Part shown: positions 34,235 through 42,396 of the stretch, one piece after another
How the letters are laid out: each line of letters begins with the position of its first letter
Position numbering within the stretch: the stretch's first letter is position 1
Origin: Pseudomonas fluorescens
Lineage (GTDB): Bacteria > Pseudomonadota > Gammaproteobacteria > Pseudomonadales > Pseudomonadaceae
Direction: 5' to 3'
NCBI RefSeq assembly: GCF_000968015.1
Contig: NZ_LACH01000036.1
Location: 1,536-65,535 of the forward strand
Length of the DNA: 64,000 bases
Notes under the pieces: model-generated
The model's database searches: none
Told to the model about the DNA's origin: nothing
What the model saw: the letters and a program-made list of their open reading frames with translations, nothing else
Program-made: the position numbers and the translations under genes

Positions 34235-34861
34235 ATGACCCCGTCAAAACCAATGGGATTGCGCGATAGACGCAAGGCAGAAACCCGGCAAATGATCCTT
34301 CAGGCCGCAATTACGGTATTTGGGCAGTTTGGCTTTGAAGGTGCCTCTACTCGAGATATTGCTCAGCGGGCAGGTGTTGGCCAAGGCCTGGTGACCTATC
34401 ACTTCGAAAACAAGGAGAACCTTTGGCGCGAGACAGTGAAGGCGATCCTCGAGGATTTCTCATTAATCATTTTGCCATTGCCCACCGACCCAACCGCTAC
34501 CCAGGTGCGCCAGGCATTCAGGGAGTTCGTCCTGCGCTATGCCAGATTTTGCCAGCAGTCAACGGGCATTCCGATGCTGCTCTATCAGCAAAGTAGCCAG
34601 AAGGATGAACGCTTCGACTGGTTGGTCACCGATCAGATTCTGCCCTCGCAGCTAGGAATTCGGCCTCTGTACGATGCCTGCGTAGAGACCCGGATCATCA
34701 AGCCGATGACGTTCGAACATTTCTGTTTCAGTCTGGCCGGCTTAGTTAATACCTATTTTGCGCTGGCCGACGTTTACCGCAAGGCGACCAATCAAGACCC
34801 TCGAAAAGACGACGTGTCCTGCATCATTGCGGATCACATAGAGACGTTGTTTTTTCTTTAA
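34235..34861 (+). CDS. TetR family transcriptional regulator (second)
   Basis: The 208-aa protein has a clear TetR domain (ILQAAITVFGQFGFEGASTR, then DIAQRAGVGQGLVTYHFENK) and a C-terminal ligand domain. It is upstream of, and on the same strand as, the SDR-esterase-monooxygenase operon (35121-38415), which it most likely controls. An inverted repeat TTGTATTT/AAATACAA lies in the operon's promoter region. The 193-bp gap downstream of it shows no gene. Confidence 0.9.
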   Translation: MTPSKPMGLRDRRKAETRQMILQAAITVFGQFGFEGASTRDIAQRAGVGQGLVTYHFENKENLWRETVKAILEDFSLIILPLPTDPTATQVRQAFREFVLRYARFCQQSTGIPMLLYQQSSQKDERFDWLVTDQILPSQLGIRPLYDACVETRIIKPMTFEHFCFSLAGLVNTYFALADVYRKATNQDPRKDDVSCIIADHIETLFFL

Positions 34862-35017
34862 AAGACTCCGACTTGTGCCTGCAGCAAAACCCGTTCCACC
34901 CCTCCGCGTCCCGCCTTTGCACTGGCTCTAGACACCCTCCTCGTCCAGCAACATATCTGGTCTGTAGCCCGTTATCACTCAACGGGCGCGCGACCGATGA
35001 CGATCCCCATTGCTCTT

Positions 35018-35049
35018 TTGTATTTTATCGACCTATTGACTAAATACAA
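35018..35049. promoter_or_regulatory. Inverted repeat upstream of the SDR operon
   Basis: TTGTATTT (35018-35025) and AAATACAA (35042-35049) form a perfect 8-bp inverted repeat with a 16-bp centre. It lies between the second TetR gene and the operon start and is a candidate operator. Confidence 0.45.
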
Positions 35050-35120
35050 TTCGCATGATTAATGACTGGTCACTTGAGCAGCCAAATGCTGCAGAGACTT
35101 CCGGGAGCAGGTCGAAGCTC

Positions 35121-35963
35121 ATGATCAACGCAATGGTAAATAAAACGATCCTCATCACAGGAGCCGCCAGCGGCATCGGGCGAGAACTGGCTTTGCAACT
35201 GGGATCACGAGGCAACCGGTTGATACTGGTCGATGTGAACGACGTACCGCTGTACGAAACGGCAATGGTGGTACAGGAAACCAGCGACGCTCAGACGATG
35301 ATCGCGGTAGTCGATGTTGCGAACGAAGTTGAAATGACTGAATTCGCGCTGACCGCCATCAAGGCGTTTGGGGGGATCGATGTGGTGATCAATAACGCAG
35401 GCATCACGCGATTTGGGGATTTCACCTCGACATCGCCAGAGGCTTTTCGCAACGTGATGGACGTTAACTTTTGGAGTGTGGTCTATTCCAGCAGAGCGTT
35501 CATCGATGCCCTATGTCTCAGTAAGGGCAGCCTGGTCAATGTATCGAGCCTGTTTGGTTTCATCGGCATTGCAGGCCAGGCTCATTACTGCGCCAGCAAA
35601 TTTGCAGTGCGAGGCTTTACCGAGGCCCTTCGTTCGGAGTTGACACCTCGTGGGGTGCATGTCGCCTGCGTTCACCCTGGTGGAGTACGCACAAGCATTG
35701 CCAGCAATGCCTCATTTGATCAATCACCGGAACTGAAGGATGACTTGGTCAAGCAAATTGAAAAAACAGCTCTGAAACTAACTGCTGGCGATGCAGCCCG
35801 CATTATTATCAGGGGTATCGAGCGTCGCCAACTGCGCATTCTGGTCGGGCGCGACGCCAAAGTACTTGATCTTGTTCAGCGTTGCTTCCCGGTCTCCTAT
35901 CCAAAAATTCTCGGTCTGCTGATGCGTAAAACATCAGCGTTGCGCAAGAAAGTCAGCGCATGA
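35121..35963 (+). CDS. Short-chain dehydrogenase/reductase
   Basis: About 280 aa from the ATG at 35121, chosen for its GGAGCAGG upstream; an ATG at 35055 would add 22 residues but has no ribosome site. Motifs: TGAASGIG (cofactor glycine-rich loop), NNAG, the catalytic serine in VNVSSLFGF and YCASK (Tyr, Lys). Asp in LILVDVND suggests NAD preference. Stop and start of the next gene overlap (ATGA). It probably oxidises a secondary alcohol to the ketone used by the monooxygenase of the operon. Confidence 0.9.
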   Translation: MINAMVNKTILITGAASGIGRELALQLGSRGNRLILVDVNDVPLYETAMVVQETSDAQTMIAVVDVANEVEMTEFALTAIKAFGGIDVVINNAGITRFGDFTSTSPEAFRNVMDVNFWSVVYSSRAFIDALCLSKGSLVNVSSLFGFIGIAGQAHYCASKFAVRGFTEALRSELTPRGVHVACVHPGGVRTSIASNASFDQSPELKDDLVKQIEKTALKLTAGDAARIIIRGIERRQLRILVGRDAKVLDLVQRCFPVSYPKILGLLMRKTSALRKKVSA

Positions 35964-36931
35964 TCGAAGAACGTTTCATTCGCGCGCGCTCGTTACGCTC
36001 ACGGCTGCTATGCATGATCTTGCGCCTGAAACTAAAACCGAAGCTCACTTCGCTGGAGTTTGATGTTCTACGTTTTCGTGCCTGGCTGGAAACCCGTGCG
36101 GCTGAAAAAAAACCAGCGGAATCAGTCTCTATCCGAATGATTGATCAACAGTTGGTGAAGGGCGAGTGGCACGTCCCGGTCCATGCAAAATTCGTTCGCT
36201 GCATCTTGTACCTGCACGGGGGTGGTTACATCTTCGGCTCGCCAAGAACTTGCCGTACCTTCACTACCCGGCTAGCCGAGCTGTCAGGGATGCCGCTGTT
36301 TTCCCTGGACTATCGACTTGCCCCGGAAAACCCATTTCCCGCCGCGTTGAACGACGCCATTGCGGCGTACAAATGGCTGCTTGCTCAAGGATTCAAACCT
36401 GAAAATATTGTGCTGGCCGGCGACTCGGCAGGTGGTGGTTTGGCGGTTGCACTGTTACACGCAATCCGCGCAGAAGGTCATCCAACGCCCGCTGGTTGTA
36501 TCTTGATGTCGCCCTACACCGACCTTCTCGCCACCGGCGAATCGGTCGAGCAGAACAGCAAAAGTTGCGTCATGTTTAATGCGGCGAGTATTCGTCGCGC
36601 TGCCGCTATGTACTTGGGCACTGAAAATGGCATGTCACCATTAGCCTCACCACTGTATGGAGATTTTCCCGGGTTTCCTCCGATCTCCATATATGTCAGC
36701 GACAACGAGGTTTTACGCGACGACTCCTTGCGTCTCGCACAAAAACTGGATGAAGCGGCTGTACCGGTACATTTAAGTATCTGGAAAGGCCAACCACACG
36801 TATGGCCGATTTTTTACCCGGTGCTGCCAGAGGCAGATATTTGCCTTAAAGAAATGGCCAGGTTTGCAAATAAATGTCAGGACCTCTCCTTGTGTGAGAA
36901 AACAATAACGTCCAAAGTCGGGGTTGAGTGA
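35960..36931 (+). CDS. Alpha/beta hydrolase, hormone-sensitive lipase family
   Basis: The 323-aa protein has HGGGY at residues 86-90 (oxyanion hole) and GDSAGG at 154-159 with nucleophile Ser156, the marks of the HSL (type IV) esterases; the C-terminal acid/base pair lies in the LSIWKGQPHVWPIF region. No signal peptide, so cytoplasmic. Start and stop overlap the neighbours, giving one transcript. It would hydrolyse the ester or lactone formed by the Baeyer-Villiger enzyme encoded next. Confidence 0.92.
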   Translation: MIEERFIRARSLRSRLLCMILRLKLKPKLTSLEFDVLRFRAWLETRAAEKKPAESVSIRMIDQQLVKGEWHVPVHAKFVRCILYLHGGGYIFGSPRTCRTFTTRLAELSGMPLFSLDYRLAPENPFPAALNDAIAAYKWLLAQGFKPENIVLAGDSAGGGLAVALLHAIRAEGHPTPAGCILMSPYTDLLATGESVEQNSKSCVMFNAASIRRAAAMYLGTENGMSPLASPLYGDFPGFPPISIYVSDNEVLRDDSLRLAQKLDEAAVPVHLSIWKGQPHVWPIFYPVLPEADICLKEMARFANKCQDLSLCEKTITSKVGVE

Positions 36932-38415
36932 TGAACTCACAACAAAACAGCGGTGAAAAAATATACGAATATGCCATCATCGGAACTGGATTTTCCGGCT
37001 TGGGAATGGCAATTAATCTGAAGAAAACAGGGCGGAATGATTTCGTCGTACTTGAGAAGGCTAGCGATGTTGGGGGGTGTTGGCGGGACAATACTTATCC
37101 AGGTTGCGGATGCGATATTCCCTCGCATCTATATTCATTTTCATTTGAGCAAATCCCTGACTGGACGAGAAAATACCCTCCGCAGAAAGAAATCCACGAG
37201 TACCTCAGAAACTGCGCGACAAAACACGGCATCAATTCACATATCAGATTCAACTCCACCGTGCAGCGGCTCGTTTACCTTGACGCTGAACGCGTCTGGC
37301 AAGTCGAAATCGAGAATGGAACTGTCCTCTTGGCGAGATTCGTCATGATCGGAAAAGGTCCACTGCATGTTCCCTCGATTCCAAATTTACCGGGGTTGCA
37401 ATCATTCACTGGCAAGGTATTTCATTCCAGCAATTGGGACCACAGTTACGACTTGCGCGGCAAGAAGGTCGCCTCGATCGGAACCGGCGCCAGTGCCATA
37501 CAGTACATTCCCAAAATAGCGCCGCTCGTGAGCGAACTCACGGTATTTCAGCGTTCTCCTGCGTGGATTTTGCCTCGTCCTGACAGCAAAATCAGTAGGA
37601 CTATGCAAGCGCTGTTTGCACGATACCCAGCCCTGCAGAACATCTACCGCAAGTCACTGTTCTGGCGTCATGAAATTCGCCTCAAAGCGATGAAAGAAGG
37701 TAGCTTCGTCAACCGTATCGCACTCAAACGGGCCACCAAACTAATTGAACAGCAGGTGACTTCAGCGCAAAAGCGAGAAAAGCTCACGCCCTCCTACGTA
37801 TTAGGCTGTAAACGGATTCTGATCTCTAATAACTTTTATCCGGCTATGGATCGGCCGAACGTGGATTTGATTGCCTCTGGTGTCAGCGAGGTGACTGAAC
37901 ACTGCGTCGTCGCAGCTGACGGCACCCGTAAAGAGGTTGACGCGATAATTTTCGGCACAGGCTTCGAAGTCACGGATGCGATAGTGCCTCCCGGGTTCAT
38001 TATTGGCCCCAGCGGGGAAGATCTCGGAGAACGTTGGCTGAAAAAAGGCACGACAGCATTCCGTGGTGTTTCAATCTCAGGCATGCCCAATTTGTTTTTC
38101 CTGGTCGGCCCTAACAGTGGTCTAGGTCACAACTCGATGGTTTTGATGATCGAAGCGCAAATCCGCTACATCCTCGACTGCCTGGATCACATGCAGAAAC
38201 ACGGTCTAAAGAATTTAGCTGTAAGGGAACAAGCAGCCAAGGAATTCACGTCCCACATGCAGGAATACCTGAAGGATTCGGTCTGGCTGGCCGGGTGCAC
38301 CAGTTGGTATCTGGATAAGAATGGGGCCAATCTGGCGCTGTGGCCGACGTCAGTTGCAACTTATCAAAAGTTGATGAAATCTGTGCCGCACTCCAGTTAC
38401 ATCTGGACGAAATAG
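36931..38415 (+). CDS. Baeyer-Villiger-type flavin monooxygenase
   Basis: 494 aa from the ATG at 36931 (a GTG one codon earlier is possible). FAD-binding GTGFSG at 18-23, followed by VLEKASDVGGCWRDNTYPGC; a BVMO fingerprint variant FTGKVFHSSNWD near residue 160 (ending WD instead of WP); NADPH-binding GTGASA near 188. It inserts oxygen beside a ketone to give an ester or lactone. SDR + BVMO + esterase clusters are known in P. fluorescens DSM 50106 (adhF-bmoF-estF), which act on aliphatic ketones. The natural substrate here is not known. Confidence 0.9.
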   Translation: MNSQQNSGEKIYEYAIIGTGFSGLGMAINLKKTGRNDFVVLEKASDVGGCWRDNTYPGCGCDIPSHLYSFSFEQIPDWTRKYPPQKEIHEYLRNCATKHGINSHIRFNSTVQRLVYLDAERVWQVEIENGTVLLARFVMIGKGPLHVPSIPNLPGLQSFTGKVFHSSNWDHSYDLRGKKVASIGTGASAIQYIPKIAPLVSELTVFQRSPAWILPRPDSKISRTMQALFARYPALQNIYRKSLFWRHEIRLKAMKEGSFVNRIALKRATKLIEQQVTSAQKREKLTPSYVLGCKRILISNNFYPAMDRPNVDLIASGVSEVTEHCVVAADGTRKEVDAIIFGTGFEVTDAIVPPGFIIGPSGEDLGERWLKKGTTAFRGVSISGMPNLFFLVGPNSGLGHNSMVLMIEAQIRYILDCLDHMQKHGLKNLAVREQAAKEFTSHMQEYLKDSVWLAGCTSWYLDKNGANLALWPTSVATYQKLMKSVPHSSYIWTK

Positions 38416-38561
38416 CTGGATATCAGATTGCAGGATAGAATTCCGGAACTGTAAAAACGTTGCAATCCCGTTAAGGAGTTCAAAGAGCAACTCACGTTAT
38501 CCCGAAGAAGTAAAAATCCAAACACTCACTCAAGGACTTAAATAAATTTCCTGTCGCAGAT

Positions 38562-38589
38562 GTGGCCGAACGCCTGGCCGTTCGGCCAC
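38562..38589. terminator. Strong hairpin downstream of the BVMO operon
   Basis: A perfect 11-bp inverted repeat (GTGGCCGAACG / CGTTCGGCCAC) with a 6-nt loop lies 146 bp after the BVMO stop, without a clear T-run. It may end the operon. The rest of 38416-38761 shows no gene apart from the hairpin at 38697-38738. Confidence 0.55.
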
Positions 38590-38696
38590 CATGCACATAT
38601 AAAACAGCTTGATTAAAACGTGCGTCGCCTGACGGGCATCCAGCCGCGCGCTCACAAGATAATTTGATATTTATCCGGCATTACACAACTGGATCA

Positions 38697-38738
38697 GGGT
38701 GTTCCTATTTTCCCAGCACATGGAAAATACGATCACCC
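38697..38738. terminator. Imperfect hairpin at the 3' end of HrpK-like gene 1
   Basis: A 17-bp imperfect stem (arms 38697-38713 and 38722-38738, three mismatches, 8-nt loop) lies 24 bp beyond the stop of the HrpK-like gene. The outer arm sequence GGGTG...CACCC is shared with the hairpin at 45063-45105 behind the second copy. Confidence 0.5.
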
Positions 38739-38761
38739 GCGAGCCTGTTTTCAAACAGACG

Positions 38762-41700
38762 TCATACCAGAGACCAGCCCTTTTTATACCCGGTTTTATA
38801 CTCTTTTATATTGCCTTCATCATCAATAACTTTGATCCTTGTGCCGTCGCCAAGTCCTTTCAAAGCGTCACTCCGCCGATTATAACCGTCGCCCTTGTAA
38901 TCAATGTGCACTTTATAATCATGCTCTTTGAAAGGCCACTCTGGACTTTCGAAGTCTTCTCTCCTGTAATCAAACACACTTTGATCATCCGGCGTGTCAC
39001 GTTGGTTATAGCCATGCAAATACGTCTGCAGCCAGACATAATTCCCAGTGCCATTCTCAGCAAGCAGTCCGTCTGCCTGCATTTTCTCCAGGTCTTTATA
39101 ATTATTCAGCGATGCTTTATGCAATCTGCGGTCTTGATCCACACTCAACATTGCACCGACGAAAGATGTGGCCGCCGCAATCCCGAAACCTATAGGACCT
39201 GCCCACGCTGCAACACGACCGCCTTTGCCAAATATCTCCGCGAATGTACCTGCCCCGCCAATCAATCCACCCACACTACCAACAATATCCAGGGAGCCGC
39301 CAGCGATCGCGTAGGGATCACCGCTCTTGATGCCTGCTCGAAGGTTCATCGAGCCTAAGGTAATACCCAGAATACTGCCGGCAACGTCGCCTATGCCACC
39401 GAGTATTCTGGGCACGGTGGCTGCCACTTGTTTGAGCCTTGAGTTAACGACACCGCTGTTCTTTGCCATGTCTTGTAACTTGTTTGAGTAGGCTTCGCTC
39501 ACCTTGGAAATATCGTCCGTGGTCAGGCTATTTCCACCGCGGGGGTTTTTACTATCAAAGAGCGTGTCAATGGATGAATTAACATCACCATTGATAACAC
39601 TCATCGCGAACGCTTCTTTAAAGTCTCGCGGTTTCAAGATGTCCTGAATAGGACGATCCATTCCTAACTCTTTCATCAGTCCAGTCCCACTTAAAGCATC
39701 GTGGGTTTTTACACCTAACGTAAAAAAATTACTTGAGCCACTTAGAACACCCATAAAAGCGGCTGCAACCGATAACCGTTCCTGGTGCGTAGCACCCAGG
39801 CTACCGCCGCCACCATTGAGCTGGTAAGCAGCTGAAGCAATCGAAAAGGTCCCACCTATTGAACCCAGCGAGCCATTGTCCGCCATGAATTTCAACGCTT
39901 CAAAGAGCTTGTTCCTGGACGGTAGTCCACTGCCGGGCACAATACGTTTTTCAAGAATGGTTTTAAGTTCAGCATCTTGTATTTTTCCGTTCTTTGCCCA
40001 CGTTTCGCCTACGTCTTTGAGAACAGCCCCCCAACTCGGGGACTGGGTCTTGGAGATTTGATTCATTGTCTCTCTCCAGACAATGGCTCCGACTACCCCC
40101 ATTTTACTTGCACCCATGGCAGCCCTGGTCACATCCTGGGCCGCAAGTCCCATATTTTCATCAGAGATTCCCCCAGGCTCGGATATCAGCCTTTCCATCT
40201 CTATCACCAGTCCAGCGGACTCTACCTCTGCTCTAAAAGATTCAGCTTTCTCCGGATCAATAGCTGCGAGCTGAACATAGGTTGTCCGGAAGTCCTGCAT
40301 TGCCAGGTTTTTGTCGGTTCGCGCCAGATCACTGAGGTATTTGACATAGCTTTCCGATGAGGCGCTGTCGATCAACTTCTGCTGGGTTTCTTTGACTTTT
40401 GTATCACCGCCCTGGACTTTTTCCAAGGCCTTGTCCTGATATTTAATAATGTCTTGCTGAATCTTCTCGTCGCCCATCATTTCATTGAGCTTGGTATCAA
40501 TTTTTTTCTGATCGAAGATTTTCTCGTCAACATCTCGTCCGGTAACGAGCATCGGCTTGCCAATTTTCTTGTCGTTCGCGTGCTCGGGAATTATGTACAT
40601 TCCGCCGACAGACATTGATTTAGCGTCAATTGCACGAAGGTATTGCGCACGTATGTCATCCGCGCCAATGTCGCCATCTTTTACGCCTTTGCGATAATCA
40701 TCAATCATGCTTTTAAACGCTAAGTCACCCACGCTCAAGACACTATCGTTTTCGGATTTTTCAGTCGTTGGCAAGTCGTCAACTGAAACATCCTTTAAAG
40801 CAGGCAATCCAGCCGCCTGTCGTTTGGTCTCCGCCGTGCCACCGACCATATCCGTAAAAAGCGATGACACCTGTTCGAACAGACCGGGATTATCTTCCTT
40901 GCTGACATAGAGCTTTTGCTCAGGCATGCCCGGCTTGTGATAAGTGAACCTGACTACTTCAAAGTTCTGATTATCCTCCAGGATCGTTATATCTTTCACA
41001 TCAGCTGTACCGGACAAATACATATTGTCATCTGCCTTGACATAGCCGGCGTCCTCGGCCTGCTTAACTTGCACCTCAGCTAAATGCTCACCCTGCAACT
41101 GACGCCCCAAGCCTTTATAATAATCATGAGCACTGGGGGTCAGCAGCGAGTCAACGACAACCTTTTCGCCGTTTTTCAACGTCAGCATCAAGTATCCATT
41201 AAAAGCTTCCACGCTCGCTGGATCTAACGGCTCAGTGACGGGATTATCATCGCGTAACAGAGTTATTCCGGACCCCGTGCGTTCAGCGTCTCTCAGGATG
41301 CCAGCCAGTGGGGTATCTTTACTCTCGTGCAAGAGATTCAGGTAGTCATATAATTGATACCCCTTGTTGTCACCATAGAGGGAGGCATTATCTTTATTAT
41401 CAAGTTCGCTAAATTTTTCAGCCTGGTCTTTCTGTATTTTGAATTTCTCCCCCTTGTATTCAAAGTAAATTGTCTGTATTCCAGGGTTCTTTGCGACAAT
41501 TGTAAGTTCACCGACATTCATGTCTGCCGACATCGCCGTTATAGGTCTATATTGGTTTCCATTACTACTCCCAACGTAGAGTTGCTCACCCGCATCATTA
41601 ACCGCGTTCGGATTGGTCAAATGACCAGCCTCGTCGGGCTTTCGTGTGTAGTCGGAGAATGCCTGAGGAGTCAGGTACTTTGATACGATCAATGTTTTGC

Positions 41701-42130
41701 CACTTAGCAGGGTGACTTCAGCGACATCGTCCGTTGGCGTACGGACGATAACAGCGCCCTCGCGCAGCTTCCCTTGACTCGCCTCCTCTCGCGACAGAAG
41801 TTCATGATTTGGCGTTTTCAAGGAATCTTTAATCAGTTGTTCCGCTGGAGTTCCTCTCGTAGCAAACAGTAATTCGAGCGCCTCTGATCGTGTTTTACCA
41901 GAGCTAGGAAAGCCTGGACTGTGAATAAGCGAGGTAACGTCGTCCGTGATTGCAGACTTAGCTAGCCCTTTCTTTTTGTCAGAGGAGTCAACTTGCTTAT
42001 CGGCAGTTTTTTTTAGCGATGTTTTCTGCAAGCTTTTAACCGAATCAGCTATCCGGCTTTCAAAATCCTTCTTTCCCTGCTGTTCCGGAGTCGATGTTTT
42101 AGATGTTTTGTTTTGCGTGCTTTCAATCAT
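38762..42130 (-). CDS. HrpK-like large type III substrate, copy 1
   Basis: 1122 aa from the ATG at 42130 (MIEST, the start shared with copy 2); an ATG four codons earlier is possible. No Sec signal; Ser/Thr/Lys-rich N-terminus as in T3SS substrates. Residues ~110-470 hold two related beta-rich units (LLSGKTLIVSKYLTPQAFSDY and LKNGEKVVVDSLLTPSAHDYY mark their starts). The C-terminal half resembles HrpK-domain effectors, with glycine-rich hydrophobic stretches around residues 900-1000 (DVAGSILGITLGSM, GGLIGGAGTFAEIFGKGG) that could enter membranes, then a ~125-residue hydrophilic end. HrpK of P. syringae is a putative translocator. Role here: translocator or effector, inferred. Confidence 0.75.
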   Translation of the reverse strand: MIESTQNKTSKTSTPEQQGKKDFESRIADSVKSLQKTSLKKTADKQVDSSDKKKGLAKSAITDDVTSLIHSPGFPSSGKTRSEALELLFATRGTPAEQLIKDSLKTPNHELLSREEASQGKLREGAVIVRTPTDDVAEVTLLSGKTLIVSKYLTPQAFSDYTRKPDEAGHLTNPNAVNDAGEQLYVGSSNGNQYRPITAMSADMNVGELTIVAKNPGIQTIYFEYKGEKFKIQKDQAEKFSELDNKDNASLYGDNKGYQLYDYLNLLHESKDTPLAGILRDAERTGSGITLLRDDNPVTEPLDPASVEAFNGYLMLTLKNGEKVVVDSLLTPSAHDYYKGLGRQLQGEHLAEVQVKQAEDAGYVKADDNMYLSGTADVKDITILEDNQNFEVVRFTYHKPGMPEQKLYVSKEDNPGLFEQVSSLFTDMVGGTAETKRQAAGLPALKDVSVDDLPTTEKSENDSVLSVGDLAFKSMIDDYRKGVKDGDIGADDIRAQYLRAIDAKSMSVGGMYIIPEHANDKKIGKPMLVTGRDVDEKIFDQKKIDTKLNEMMGDEKIQQDIIKYQDKALEKVQGGDTKVKETQQKLIDSASSESYVKYLSDLARTDKNLAMQDFRTTYVQLAAIDPEKAESFRAEVESAGLVIEMERLISEPGGISDENMGLAAQDVTRAAMGASKMGVVGAIVWRETMNQISKTQSPSWGAVLKDVGETWAKNGKIQDAELKTILEKRIVPGSGLPSRNKLFEALKFMADNGSLGSIGGTFSIASAAYQLNGGGGSLGATHQERLSVAAAFMGVLSGSSNFFTLGVKTHDALSGTGLMKELGMDRPIQDILKPRDFKEAFAMSVINGDVNSSIDTLFDSKNPRGGNSLTTDDISKVSEAYSNKLQDMAKNSGVVNSRLKQVAATVPRILGGIGDVAGSILGITLGSMNLRAGIKSGDPYAIAGGSLDIVGSVGGLIGGAGTFAEIFGKGGRVAAWAGPIGFGIAAATSFVGAMLSVDQDRRLHKASLNNYKDLEKMQADGLLAENGTGNYVWLQTYLHGYNQRDTPDDQSVFDYRREDFESPEWPFKEHDYKVHIDYKGDGYNRRSDALKGLGDGTRIKVIDDEGNIKEYKTGYKKGWSLV

Positions 42131-42242
42131 TGAATAATCCATCCGAGGAAGTTTCAGCTGACGCGCTGGCGATAAACTGGAAGGTAGCGCGGACAATCGC
42201 CCGCGATATACTAGGATAAAGATTTCAGCGGATGATCAATAA

Positions 42243-42269
42243 TTCGCAACATTTCACAAGTATTCTACG
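42243..42269 (+). promoter_or_regulatory. Putative triple direct-repeat operator, HrpK-like gene 1 / regulator 1
   Basis: TTCGCAA (42243), TTCACAA (42253) and TTCTACG (42263) start at exact 10-bp intervals, inside a 39-bp block (42230-42268) identical to 48878-48916. It is 113-139 bp from the HrpK-like start and 128-154 bp from the regulator start, in the shared promoter region 42131-42396. Confidence 0.6.
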
Positions 42270-42396
42270 GTTGCAGTTTTCCCGTCGCGTTTAACGACGT
42301 TAAACTACGATGACTGTGCACGGCATCAACCATGACCTGCGGGCGTTATTAGTCATGTCCTTTCGAGTTTGAATTCCTGACCAACTGGAAAAATTA

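Noticed and set aside
38699..39358. 219-codon plus-strand frame opposite the end of HrpK-like gene 1
   Set aside because: A shadow frame; a similar shadow (45341-45793) exists opposite copy 2 only because the HrpK-like genes are paralogous.
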